Origin: Gemmatimonadales bacterium
GTDB lineage: Bacteria; Gemmatimonadota; Gemmatimonadetes; Gemmatimonadales; GWC2-71-9
Assembly: GCA_004525055.1 (NCBI GenBank)
Contig: SPDF01000014.1
Span: 1 to 16,369, forward strand
DNA length: 16,369 nucleotides
Direction: 5' to 3'
Under the pieces are notes generated by a model, which saw only the letters and a list, made by a program, of their open reading frames with translations, ran no database searches and was not told the DNA's origin. Below, in pieces: positions 8,819 to 15,961 of this stretch (positions are counted from its first letter, which is position 1; every line of letters begins with the position of its first letter). Position numbers and translations under genes: made by a program.

Positions 8819-9279
8819 AGGCGGAGTAGATCCTCCAGGTGGCCCGCGTCACCGGTGGCGAAGAGGGTGAGGATGTCATCGAGGGCACGGCGCGACCGGG
8901 GCCACGAGAGCCGGCTCCGGGCAAGGTCCACCGAAAGCCATTCCGCCGCGTCGTGCTCCTCGGAGAGCGAGGCCTCGGCGTCGGACGCGACGAAGGCGAC
9001 AAACGCCGGGATCATGGCCACCTCATCGGTCCGGGGGAGGTAAAAGGACTCGACCCGGCTCAGGTTGTACATCGCGGAGGGGGCCAGCCCCGTCTCTTCC
9101 CGCAATTCACGTCGCGCCGCCTCGATTGGGGATTCCCCCTTTTCCAGATGGCCGTGCACGACCTCCCATGCGCCCGGCGAGCGCCCCTGCGGGCTCCGCC
9201 GCAGCACAAGAAACTCAAAGCCCGCCCCGACGGGGCGGGCCACATACAAGTCGATCATGGAAACACGAACGTCAGTCAT
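8812..9279 (-). CDS. NUDIX hydrolase
   Basis: This 155-aa protein carries a perfect Nudix box, GX5EX7REUXEEXGU, at residues 43-65: G43, E49, R57-E58, E61-E62, G64-L65. The box binds the metal and hydrolyses a nucleoside diphosphate linked to another moiety. The flanking sequence (VLRRSPQGRSPGAWEVVHGHLEKGE) resembles the dNTP pyrophosphohydrolase/NudB-like branch, but the substrate cannot be fixed from sequence. ATG 9277-9279 is the first start; an in-frame ATG at 9256-9258 is possible but has no better ribosome-binding site. The gene begins 24 nt after the ATPase stop and overlaps the beta-helix gene by 7 nt, so the three probably form an operon. A GC-rich hairpin with a T-rich tail lies inside its first 75 nt. 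Confidence 0.92.
   Translation of the reverse strand: MTDVRVSMIDLYVARPVGAGFEFLVLRRSPQGRSPGAWEVVHGHLEKGESPIEAARRELREETGLAPSAMYNLSRVESFYLPRTDEVAMIPAFVAFVASDAEASLSEEHDAAEWLSVDLARSRLSWPRSRRALDDILTLFATGDAGHLEDLLRLC
9208..9240 (-). terminator. Terminator-like hairpin with T-rich tail inside the NUDIX coding sequence
   Basis: On the minus strand GCCCGCCCCG (9240-9231) and CGGGGCGGGC (9229-9220) are perfect reverse complements separated by one base, so the RNA can form a 9-bp stem with a tight loop. It is followed directly by TTTGAGTTTCTT (9219-9208), 8 T in 12. This matches the pattern of an intrinsic terminator, 64 nt after the ATPase stop and about 40 nt into the NUDIX gene. Translation of the NUDIX leader would be expected to disrupt it, so an attenuator is possible. 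Function is inferred. Confidence 0.5.
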
Positions 9280-9303
9280 GCTGAGGGGCCTTCCGGCGCC
9301 AGG

Positions 9304-11553
9304 CTACCCGGCCCGCCGCCGACTGAGGACGGCGTCGAGCCGAGCGGAGAGGGCCCGCGCCCGGAAGGGTTTGGTGAGAAAGTCGTCGGCACCGAGCTCG
9401 AATACGCGGACCTCGTTGTCCTCGTCTCCCTTGGCCGTCAGCACGATGACAGGAATGTCCTGTGTCGTGGGGCGGGACCTCAACTTGGCCAGAACACCGT
9501 ACCCGTCGAGGCCAGGGAGATTGAGATCGAGGACGATGATGTCCGGAGCCACGCGGTCGACCTGGTCGAGCGCCTGGACACCATCGCGTGCTTCGTGGAC
9601 CAGATACCCGTCACGCTCCAGCAGGTCTTTCATCACCCGGCGGAGCTGGTCTTCATCGTCCACCAGGAGCACCGAAACACCGCGGGACTGCTCGGCAGCG
9701 GACTCTTCCGCTGGAGGAGCGTCTTCCAGCAATTCGAAGGCGGTGGTCAGATCGACCCCCGGTGCGGCGGGCGCGCTTTGCGTCTGGGGGACCGTGGGGA
9801 AGACACCGGTCGGGTAGAGCGACGGAATCCCAAGCGCCGCCGGACGCGCTCCCGCGGCCCCGTAGCGGCCTTCCAAGGGAATGTCCGTCACGCGCAGGAG
9901 CTCGTCGACGGAGCTATCCCCCTCGATCACATGTCGCAGCCCGCTCTCGAACAGGGACAACATCCCGTTCTGCCGCGCCGCCGTCGCGATCAGGTCGACG
10001 GTGGCCCCCTGGCCGATGAGCCGCTCAAGCTCGGGGCTCATCGTGAGAATCTCCACGATGGAGAAGCGGCCGCGGTACCCGGTCATTGCACAGTCGGGGC
10101 AGCCCTTCGGCTGATAGAGGGTCTTGGCGTTCGTGAAGTACTGCGTCACCCGTTCCGGCACCGGCTCCCTCTGCACGACGCGGCACGACAGGCAGAGCCG
10201 GCGCATCAGGCGCTGGGCAATCACACCGCGCAGTGCCGCGCCGATCTTGTACGCCTGCATGCCCATGTCGACGAGACGAGTGACGGAATTGGGCGCGTCG
10301 TTGGTGTGCAGCGTGGAGAGCACGAGGTGGCCGGTGAGCGACGCCTGCACGGCGATCTGTGCCGTCTCGCCATCCCGGATCTCGCCGACGAGCACCACGT
10401 CGGGGTCCTGCCGCAGGATCGAGCGCAGGGCGGTGGAGAAGGTCAGGCCTGCTTTGTCGTTGATCTGCACCTGCACGATGTGCTTGCCGAGCCGGTATTC
10501 GACCGGGTCCTCGATCGTGACGATGTTGACCCCTTCGCTTTGGATCATCCGCAAGGCGGAATAGAGGGTCGTGGTCTTGCCCGATCCGGTGGGCCCGGTC
10601 ACCAGGATGATGCCCTCTTTGTACCCCAGGAGGCGCTCGATCTGGAGACGTTCCTCGACGAAGAGCCCCAGGGTCTCCAGGGAAAGGACCGTGGACTTCT
10701 GGTTGAGGATTCGGATCACGACCTTCTCGCCGTACGTGGCGGGCAGGGTCGAAACGCGGAGATCCACCTTGTCGTTGTTGATGGCGATGCGGGCCCTGCC
10801 GTCCTGCGGCCGGAGTCGGTCGGCGATGTCGAGCCCCGACATGATCTTGATGCGGGAAATCAGCGGGACACCGGCCGCGCGTGGCACCGTCATGACCTGC
10901 CGTAACACGCCGTCGATGCGGTACCGCACCGTGACGCCACCCTCGATTGGTTCGACGTGAATGTCGCTGGCCCGGCTGGTGACGCCGTCGGCGAGCATCA
11001 TGTCGACCAGACGAATAATCGGCTTCTGGGCCGCCTCGTCGGCGGAGGCACTGATGTCCTCCTCCGTGTCTTCGATTTGCTGGACGTCGGCCCCGGTCTC
11101 GAGCCCGCCAAGCAGCTTCGAGACGAGGTTCTCGCCCCGATACAACTCTTCCAGCCGGTCCCGGATGCGCCCCGGAGAGGACAGCAGGAGCCGCACCTCC
11201 CGCCCCGTCGCGAAGGCGAGCATCTTCTCGGCATCGATGTCAAATGGATTGGCGGTGGCGGCGTCGAGCGTCGAGTCGGTGATCCGCAGCGGAAGCACAT
11301 GGTGCTTACGCGCGACGCCTTCGGGCACTGATTCCCGGACCTTCAGGTCCATCGTGGTCAGGTCGGCCAACGGGAGGCGGAACCGCGCCGAGATCGCGGC
11401 GAGGATCTCGTCGTCGGTCATGACCCGGCGCTGGACGAGCTGCTCCCAGAGCGACGTCGGCGTCGCCTCGGCCGCCTCGCGGATGGCCGCCATGGCCTCC
11501 TCGGGCACCGTGATTTCCAGGGTGGGAACCAGCCACTCGTCTAGAAACGCCAT
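9304..11553 (-). CDS. GspE/PilB-type assembly ATPase with C-terminal receiver domain
   Basis: This 749-aa protein powers a type IV pilus or type II secretion-like machine at the cytoplasmic face of the membrane. The N-terminal domain (about 1-145) resembles the GspE_N/MshEN module of PilB. Then come Walker A GPTGSGKT (320-327), Asp box TIEDPVEY (346-353), Walker B VVLVGE (386-391), His box STLHTND (413-419) and a four-Cys zinc site (C454, C457, C485, C488). After a Pro/Ala-rich linker (about 565-625) there is a complete receiver domain: acidic Asp632/Asp633, phosphoacceptor Asp676 in DLNLPGLDG, Thr706 and Lys728. The ATPase part alone matches the family length, so the receiver is an added module. 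GAGGTGAG lies 7 nt before ATG 11553. The frame stays open to 11937 without sense. No other pilus or secretion genes are in the window. Confidence 0.93.
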   Translation of the reverse strand: MAFLDEWLVPTLEITVPEEAMAAIREAAEATPTSLWEQLVQRRVMTDDEILAAISARFRLPLADLTTMDLKVRESVPEGVARKHHVLPLRITDSTLDAATANPFDIDAEKMLAFATGREVRLLLSSPGRIRDRLEELYRGENLVSKLLGGLETGADVQQIEDTEEDISASADEAAQKPIIRLVDMMLADGVTSRASDIHVEPIEGGVTVRYRIDGVLRQVMTVPRAAGVPLISRIKIMSGLDIADRLRPQDGRARIAINNDKVDLRVSTLPATYGEKVVIRILNQKSTVLSLETLGLFVEERLQIERLLGYKEGIILVTGPTGSGKTTTLYSALRMIQSEGVNIVTIEDPVEYRLGKHIVQVQINDKAGLTFSTALRSILRQDPDVVLVGEIRDGETAQIAVQASLTGHLVLSTLHTNDAPNSVTRLVDMGMQAYKIGAALRGVIAQRLMRRLCLSCRVVQREPVPERVTQYFTNAKTLYQPKGCPDCAMTGYRGRFSIVEILTMSPELERLIGQGATVDLIATAARQNGMLSLFESGLRHVIEGDSSVDELLRVTDIPLEGRYGAAGARPAALGIPSLYPTGVFPTVPQTQSAPAAPGVDLTTAFELLEDAPPAEESAAEQSRGVSVLLVDDEDQLRRVMKDLLERDGYLVHEARDGVQALDQVDRVAPDIIVLDLNLPGLDGYGVLAKLRSRPTTQDIPVIVLTAKGDEDNEVRVFELGADDFLTKPFRARALSARLDAVLSRRRAG

Positions 11554-11623
11554 CCAGCAGCTCACCTCAACGAATTGGAACCCGAAATAAAGGCCGCCCG
11601 AGGGACATTGGGTAGTGCCAGGC

Positions 11624-13666
11624 CTACAGGATGTTCCACCATTCCCGGGTAACGTCCACCGTGACCTCGAACAAACCGTCCCGGAGCCCATAGCCTGCCT
11701 CCAGGCGGATGAGCCCCATGAACCATTCCGTCGCCAGGCCCGCAGTACTGCGGAGACCGTCGCTCGCCGCCCAGGGTGTACCCGCAACCGCCCGTTCACT
11801 CCAGCCGGCCCCGATGAAGGGTGCGAGGACGAAGGTCCGGCCGGTGTTCGCGAAGGAACCGAGTGGGATGGCGGGCGCCGGCACCTGGAACCGCCACTCG
11901 GCGTGCGCGACTGCGAGGCTGCGGCCCCCGAATTCACGGAAGGAGTAGCCGACCAGGCTACCGCGTCCGCCCATCACGAAGCTTCGGTAGGCCGGCATGC
12001 CGTCTCCGCCGACGCCACCGTAGGCGAGGACGCGAAGGCCCCCGGCCCCGAGCTGGGTTTGCCAGCGAATGGCCGCGGTGGCCCGGAGATAGTCGGTCGG
12101 ACCGGTGCCCCCCTCGAGCAACAGCTGGCCGCTCAGGTCCTTCCGGGCGGCCATCCCCGTGGCCTCGCGGGTGAGCGCCACCGTTCCCCGGGCGTAACTG
12201 CCTGCCCCGAGCGCTGGGTTGGGGCGATAGGTCCCCCGGGCCGGCGTGGCGGCCACCGCCATGTCGTGACTTTCCTCCACCCCGACCGACAGGGTGAGCG
12301 CCGTGCGATCGGCGAGCGGCCGCCGAGCGCCGAGACTCAGCCAGTCCACCAGCGCGTAGTCGCCGTAGTCCTGCCCGGTCTCCTGGGAGGTGAGGGAGTT
12401 GACCACGGGGGCGGTGATCAGGAAGTCACTCACGTCCTGAACGCGGCGCCCTGCCCCGAGGCTGAGCGTGGTGGTCCCCAGGCCGGCCTCCACGACCAAT
12501 CGACCGAAGAGCCGGCCATCACTGGTCCCGTATGCCGCATAGGGTCGCACGGCAACCCTCCGCTCAGCCGCCTGAAAGGTCATCCCAAACCCGAGCGTGA
12601 GCCCCTGCACCCGGTTGATGTGGGCCAATTCGCTGATCGCATTCGACGCGATCCGGGTGCCTCGCAGCCCGCTGAGCGCGCGGTCGCCCGCGATCCGCTC
12701 GACCTGCTGTCGGAGCGCCATCATATCCTGGCGGTTGACCGGCTCGGCTACGGCCGCAACCGCGTCGTCCAGGGATTCCGGCCACGCGGTGGCATCGGGA
12801 GCCGGTTTCCGCAGCCCGCCGATCGGGGGCGCAGCGTACAGTGGAGGAGGGAACTCCGCGTTGAGGGTGTAGCCGCCCACCTCCCACCGACCGCGGATAA
12901 TTCCGCGAGCGGGAAAATCGAGCCAGGTCGTCCGGCGTCGGATCTCGATTTCCTGGCGCTCTGGAAGCCAATACCGGCCCTCATAGAGCGCGTTCTCCAG
13001 CACGATGCTGATGTCCTCGAGCTGCGCGTCCAGGTAGGCGGATGGGGTGAAGCTGAAGCGGAACTGGACGACTTCAGCGGTTTCGACGTCGAGGTAGAGC
13101 GTCCCGATGACCAGGGGCTGCGTGAACGACTTCGGACGCACCGCAACCTTGTATACCCGGACGGTGCGGGTGTTCGCGGACAGTGCCAGCGAGTCCTCAA
13201 GGGCGAAATCGTAGGCCGCCAGCCCCTGCGGCGAGAGCGGGTGCAACACGTCCCGTACCTCGTCCCCTTCCCCGATCCGGATGCGGTTGCCATAGTTGTT
13301 GGTGACCACGCCGAGATGATCGCGGTGATAGTTAATGTCGGTAGGAAGCCAGGTGCCGTCACGCCAGCCGAGAATTGTCTGCTTGCTGATTCCCGGGACT
13401 CGCCAATACACTTCCAGCTGGAGTTCGTCAGCCTTGACGAGACGGGGCGGCTCGGTCAGTCCCGATCCGACCTGGGCCAGGAACAAGACGAACCCGTGGG
13501 CCTCGGCGCGATAGGATTGGAGGGTGGTGTCGGCTTCGACCTGTTGGCGGCGCGCGGCGCCACGAGACACCAGCGCCAGCACCTCCGGCGAGTTCCACTG
13601 CTGCGCCGCGAGCGAGGGCGCAAGCGAACACATCACGGCGGACAGAACCCAGAGGCGGAGGGGCAT
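11624..13666 (-). CDS. Outer-membrane beta-barrel protein, Omp85-like C-terminal region
   Basis: The 680-aa product has a signal peptide (MPLRLWVLSAVMCSLAPSLA, cleavage near residue 20-21). The N-terminal 300 residues are soluble and beta-rich. The second half, from about residue 350, is a run of alternating amphipathic strands typical of an outer-membrane barrel. MGGRGSLVGYSFREFGGR (565-582) matches the GG-x-x-S-L-x-G-Y motif of the Omp85/BamA/ShlB family and is followed by a strand (AEWRFQVP) at the place of the usual ELRFP. No POTRA repeats are obvious; the arrangement is closer to DUF5686-like proteins. The cargo or function is unknown. The gene ends 70 nt before the ATPase start, so co-transcription is possible but not shown. 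Its start is 3 nt from the TTG start of the divergent lipoprotein. Confidence 0.78.
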   Translation of the reverse strand: MPLRLWVLSAVMCSLAPSLAAQQWNSPEVLALVSRGAARRQQVEADTTLQSYRAEAHGFVLFLAQVGSGLTEPPRLVKADELQLEVYWRVPGISKQTILGWRDGTWLPTDINYHRDHLGVVTNNYGNRIRIGEGDEVRDVLHPLSPQGLAAYDFALEDSLALSANTRTVRVYKVAVRPKSFTQPLVIGTLYLDVETAEVVQFRFSFTPSAYLDAQLEDISIVLENALYEGRYWLPERQEIEIRRRTTWLDFPARGIIRGRWEVGGYTLNAEFPPPLYAAPPIGGLRKPAPDATAWPESLDDAVAAVAEPVNRQDMMALRQQVERIAGDRALSGLRGTRIASNAISELAHINRVQGLTLGFGMTFQAAERRVAVRPYAAYGTSDGRLFGRLVVEAGLGTTTLSLGAGRRVQDVSDFLITAPVVNSLTSQETGQDYGDYALVDWLSLGARRPLADRTALTLSVGVEESHDMAVAATPARGTYRPNPALGAGSYARGTVALTREATGMAARKDLSGQLLLEGGTGPTDYLRATAAIRWQTQLGAGGLRVLAYGGVGGDGMPAYRSFVMGGRGSLVGYSFREFGGRSLAVAHAEWRFQVPAPAIPLGSFANTGRTFVLAPFIGAGWSERAVAGTPWAASDGLRSTAGLATEWFMGLIRLEAGYGLRDGLFEVTVDVTREWWNIL

Positions 13667-13672
13667 CGGTTG
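13657..13672 (+). promoter_or_regulatory. Ribosome-binding site and TTG start of the lipoprotein gene, nested in a divergent gene
   Basis: GGAGGGG (13657-13663), a 6-nt spacer and TTG (13670-13672). The divergent barrel gene starts at 13666, so this site lies within its first codons and the start codons are 3 nt apart. No promoter can fit between the two genes. Confidence 0.55.
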
Positions 13673-14290
13673 AGAATATCCCGGAAACGGAGGGATGGAG
13701 CAAGCGGCGTCGTGCCTCTCGCCCTGTCGCTCGTGCTGGTCACAGGCATCGGGGCATGCCGTGGGTCGACTCCGAGCCTGGAGGGACCGGCCCCGGAACC
13801 GGCCCCGCGCCAGTATTCGGCCGACCAGGTGTTCACGGTCGAGGTTTGGGGGGCGCAGGCGCCGGACACCATGGTCACCTTCGCGGCGTCCAGTGGTCGA
13901 TCAATCGTCCTGCGGCACGGCCCCCCCGACAATACGGTCTTCGCCGAGGTGGACGTTCCGGCGGGCGCCCTCGACCCCCGCGGAGGTGGGGAGCTCGTCA
14001 CCCTCTCGATCCGGACGCTCCCGGGAATCTATGGACTCACCCTGGCGAGCGAGTCCGCCTTGACTGTGCCCATTCGCCTGACCTTCAAGTACCCGGTGCA
14101 CTTCGCGGCCCCCTCCGACAGCCGTGCCAGATATCCGACCGACGTGCTCTTCGAACAGGCGCTCGCCGTGGCACTTGTGGAGAATGAGGGAGCCCGGTTC
14201 CGGACTCTGCGGTCCACTCGCCCGGCCAGCGACAATCTGCAGGCGACGGTCTCCATCCTTGGACGCTACCAGCTCGTGGCGCCGCGGTAA
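13670..14290 (+). CDS. Lipoprotein of unknown function with TTG start
   Basis: The open frame extends far upstream antisense to the barrel gene, but only the part from 13670 makes sense. TTG 13670 gives 206 aa beginning with a basic n-region (MRISRKRR), then a hydrophobic core VVPLALSLVLV and a lipobox-like IGAC. Cys30 would be the lipidated residue. GGAGGGG (13657-13663) lies 6 nt upstream, an excellent ribosome-binding site located inside the divergent barrel gene. GTG 13712 is an alternative start that would lose the basic region. The mature part is beta-rich (VFTVEVWGAQAPDTMVTFAASSGRSIVL), and residues after about 120 include LTFKYPVHFAAP. The family is not recognised. It sits 30 bp before the cyclase gene and is probably co-transcribed with it. 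Confidence 0.8.
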   Translation: MRISRKRRDGASGVVPLALSLVLVTGIGACRGSTPSLEGPAPEPAPRQYSADQVFTVEVWGAQAPDTMVTFAASSGRSIVLRHGPPDNTVFAEVDVPAGALDPRGGGELVTLSIRTLPGIYGLTLASESALTVPIRLTFKYPVHFAAPSDSRARYPTDVLFEQALAVALVENEGARFRTLRSTRPASDNLQATVSILGRYQLVAPR

Positions 14291-14320
14291 GGCCGGTTTG
14301 GCGCTAGATTCAAGGGCATC

Positions 14321-15937
14321 ATGCCTCTCTTTTCCCTCATCAGTTCCGGTGGAGACCAGCGCTTTGAGCTGCCCGCCGGCCGCACCCTGATCGTCGGGCG
14401 GGCCGTCGAATGCGACGTCCCGGTCTTCGACCCGACGGTGTCACGCCACCACGCCGAACTCACCGCCGACGACGAGGGCGAAGGGGTCCGCGTACTCGAC
14501 CTCGGTAGCTCAAACGGCACTTCGATCAACGGTGTGCGGGTGACGGAAGGGTGGCTGGCGCCCAACGATACCGTCGCCTTCGGCAAGATCTCCTACTACC
14601 TCCGGGCGCTGGAAGTAACGGCGGAGCATCGGGTTCCGATGGCCGCGGCCCCCGCAGGCCCCAAGGGCGGCACCATTGTCCGGCAGCTCGCGGTCAACGT
14701 GGACACGCCGGCACGGGTTGATGCCGCCGCGGCGGATGGACTGCTCCGGATCGGGTCGGGTGGTCAGGAGCGCCAGGCGGAAAAGCTCTCGCACCTGCTC
14801 GCCCTCTCCAACCGCCTCTCCGGCGAACTCGACCTGGACCGGCTGCTCATTACGGTGGCCGAGACCACCTTCCAGGTGCTCAATGTGGATCGGGTCGCCA
14901 TTCTGCTGCGGGATGCCACAAGCGGCGACCTTGTGCCCGCGGCCTCGCGCAGTCGCCTCGGTGGGGCGGAGAGCCTCCGGGTGCCGCAGTCCATCGCGCG
15001 CAAGGCGGTGGAAGAGCGCGTCGCGCTGCAGACCGACAACGCCGCGGCGGATGAGCGGTTCACCGGGAAATCGGTGGTGCAGCAGAGCGTACGGGGCGCC
15101 ATGTGCGCCCCCCTCCTGGCCGAGGGCGATCAGGTCCTTGGGCTGCTGTACGTCGACAACCTCGCGACGCCCGGGAGCTTCACCGAGGAGGATCTCCAGT
15201 TCCTGGTGGCCTTCGGCGGCATCGCGGCCGGAGGGATCCGCGCGGCCCGTTCCGCCGATGCCGCCCAGCGGGAGGCCGCCACGCGCGCCAATTTCGAGCG
15301 GTACTTCGCCCCCTCAGTCGCGGCGGATATCGCCGGTCGGCAGGGGGCCATCCAGCTCGGCGGAGCCCGCCAGCCACTCACGATCCTCTTCAGCGACATC
15401 CGTGGGTTCACCGCGCTGGCGGAATCGATGCCGCCCGACGCGATCGCGGAGCTCCTCAGCGCGTACTTCACCGAAATGGTGGACGTGATCTTCGAGCACG
15501 GCGGCACGCTCGACAAGTTCATCGGCGACGCCATCATGGCTCAGTGGGGTGCGCCGATCAGCCATCCCGACGATGCCGAACGCGCCCTCCAGGCCGCAGT
15601 AGCAATGCAGCGGGCCGTGGGCGACATCAATACGCGGTGGGCCGCGCAAGGCCGTCCGACCATCAGCATCGGCATCGGCATCAACTACGGCGAAGTCTTC
15701 GCCGGCAACATCGGCAGCCACCGCCGCCTCGAGTACACCGTCATCGGCGATGCGGTAAATGTTGCTTCGCGACTCTGCTCGGCCGCCGCGCCGGGTGAGA
15801 TTCTCCTGGCCGACGCGTTCTACCGACAGCTGGGCAAACAAAAGCCCGCCGTGGAGCGGGCCGAGGGAATCGACATCAAGGGGCGGGCAGGGAAGGTAAC
15901 GGTCTACCGAATGCAAGGACCGCGGGCTGGGGACTGA
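14321..15937 (+). CDS. FHA-GAF-class III adenylate cyclase
   Basis: This is a 538-aa soluble signalling enzyme. The FHA domain (about 1-98) has GR (26-27), SRHH (41-44) and SSNGT (63-67), the phosphothreonine-binding residues. After a linker there is a GAF domain (about 160-310; MCAPLLAEGDQVLGLLYVDN is typical). The catalytic class III nucleotide cyclase domain (about 340-530) carries metal-binding Asp359 (FSDIRGF) and Asp403 (KFIGDAIMA). It also has the adenine-selecting Lys399 and Asp477 and the transition-state residues Asn480 and Arg484 (DAVNVASR). These choices predict cAMP rather than cGMP. The FHA domain suggests control by a Ser/Thr kinase. AAGGG (14312-14316) precedes ATG 14321. The stop lies in one arm of a terminator hairpin shared with the convergent maf gene. 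Confidence 0.95.
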   Translation: MPLFSLISSGGDQRFELPAGRTLIVGRAVECDVPVFDPTVSRHHAELTADDEGEGVRVLDLGSSNGTSINGVRVTEGWLAPNDTVAFGKISYYLRALEVTAEHRVPMAAAPAGPKGGTIVRQLAVNVDTPARVDAAAADGLLRIGSGGQERQAEKLSHLLALSNRLSGELDLDRLLITVAETTFQVLNVDRVAILLRDATSGDLVPAASRSRLGGAESLRVPQSIARKAVEERVALQTDNAAADERFTGKSVVQQSVRGAMCAPLLAEGDQVLGLLYVDNLATPGSFTEEDLQFLVAFGGIAAGGIRAARSADAAQREAATRANFERYFAPSVAADIAGRQGAIQLGGARQPLTILFSDIRGFTALAESMPPDAIAELLSAYFTEMVDVIFEHGGTLDKFIGDAIMAQWGAPISHPDDAERALQAAVAMQRAVGDINTRWAAQGRPTISIGIGINYGEVFAGNIGSHRRLEYTVIGDAVNVASRLCSAAAPGEILLADAFYRQLGKQKPAVERAEGIDIKGRAGKVTVYRMQGPRAGD

Positions 15938-15947
15938 GGACTGGAGG
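15927..15947 (+). repeat. Three imperfect tandem heptamers at the end of the cyclase gene
   Basis: CTGGGGA (15927-15933), CTGAGGA (15934-15940) and CTGGAGG (15941-15947) are consecutive 7-mers differing at one or two positions. They cover the last codons of the cyclase gene and the loop of the terminator hairpin. With only three copies, chance cannot be excluded. Confidence 0.4.
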
Positions 15948-15961
15948 TGCCCTCAGTCCCC
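15929..15961. terminator. Bidirectional hairpin between convergent cyclase and maf genes
   Basis: GGGGACTGAGG (15929-15939) pairs perfectly with CCTCAGTCCCC (15951-15961), an 11-bp stem with an 11-nt loop. The TGA of the cyclase (15935-15937) and the TCA complement of the maf stop (15953-15955) occupy mirror positions in the stem. No strong T-run follows in either direction, so termination may be factor-assisted. The structure is seen; the function is inferred from convergent geometry. Confidence 0.65.

Noticed and set aside
7553..9043. A 496-codon plus-strand open frame opposite the beta-helix gene
   Set aside because: The minus-strand product has a signal peptide and regular beta-helix coils, while the plus-strand translation is irregular and has no ribosome-binding site.
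8839..10905. A 688-codon open frame on the plus strand opposite the receiver-ATPase and NUDIX genes
   Set aside because: It is antisense to two genes with complete motifs, its translation is rich in Gly, Arg, His and Asp with no domain pattern, and long antisense frames are expected from strong GC-rich codon bias.
11553..11554. N-terminal extension of the ATPase frame from 11553 up to 11937
   Set aside because: The 128 extra codons run antisense into the barrel gene's 3' end, show no domain, and the ATG at 11553 has a good ribosome-binding site.
11605..11623. Possible sigma-54 promoter (TGGCAC on the minus strand) upstream of the receiver-ATPase
   Set aside because: The -24 half looks right, but the -12 GC is not at the required distance (TG is there instead), so the element is incomplete.
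11615..13669. Long upstream extension of the lipoprotein frame on the plus strand, antisense to the barrel gene
   Set aside because: The translation before 13670 shows no domain and is low-complexity; the signal peptide and ribosome-binding site place the true start at TTG 13670.
14279..14304. GCGCC/GGCGC inverted repeat between the lipoprotein and cyclase genes
   Set aside because: Only five base pairs with a loop of about 16 nt and no T-run; too weak to call a terminator.
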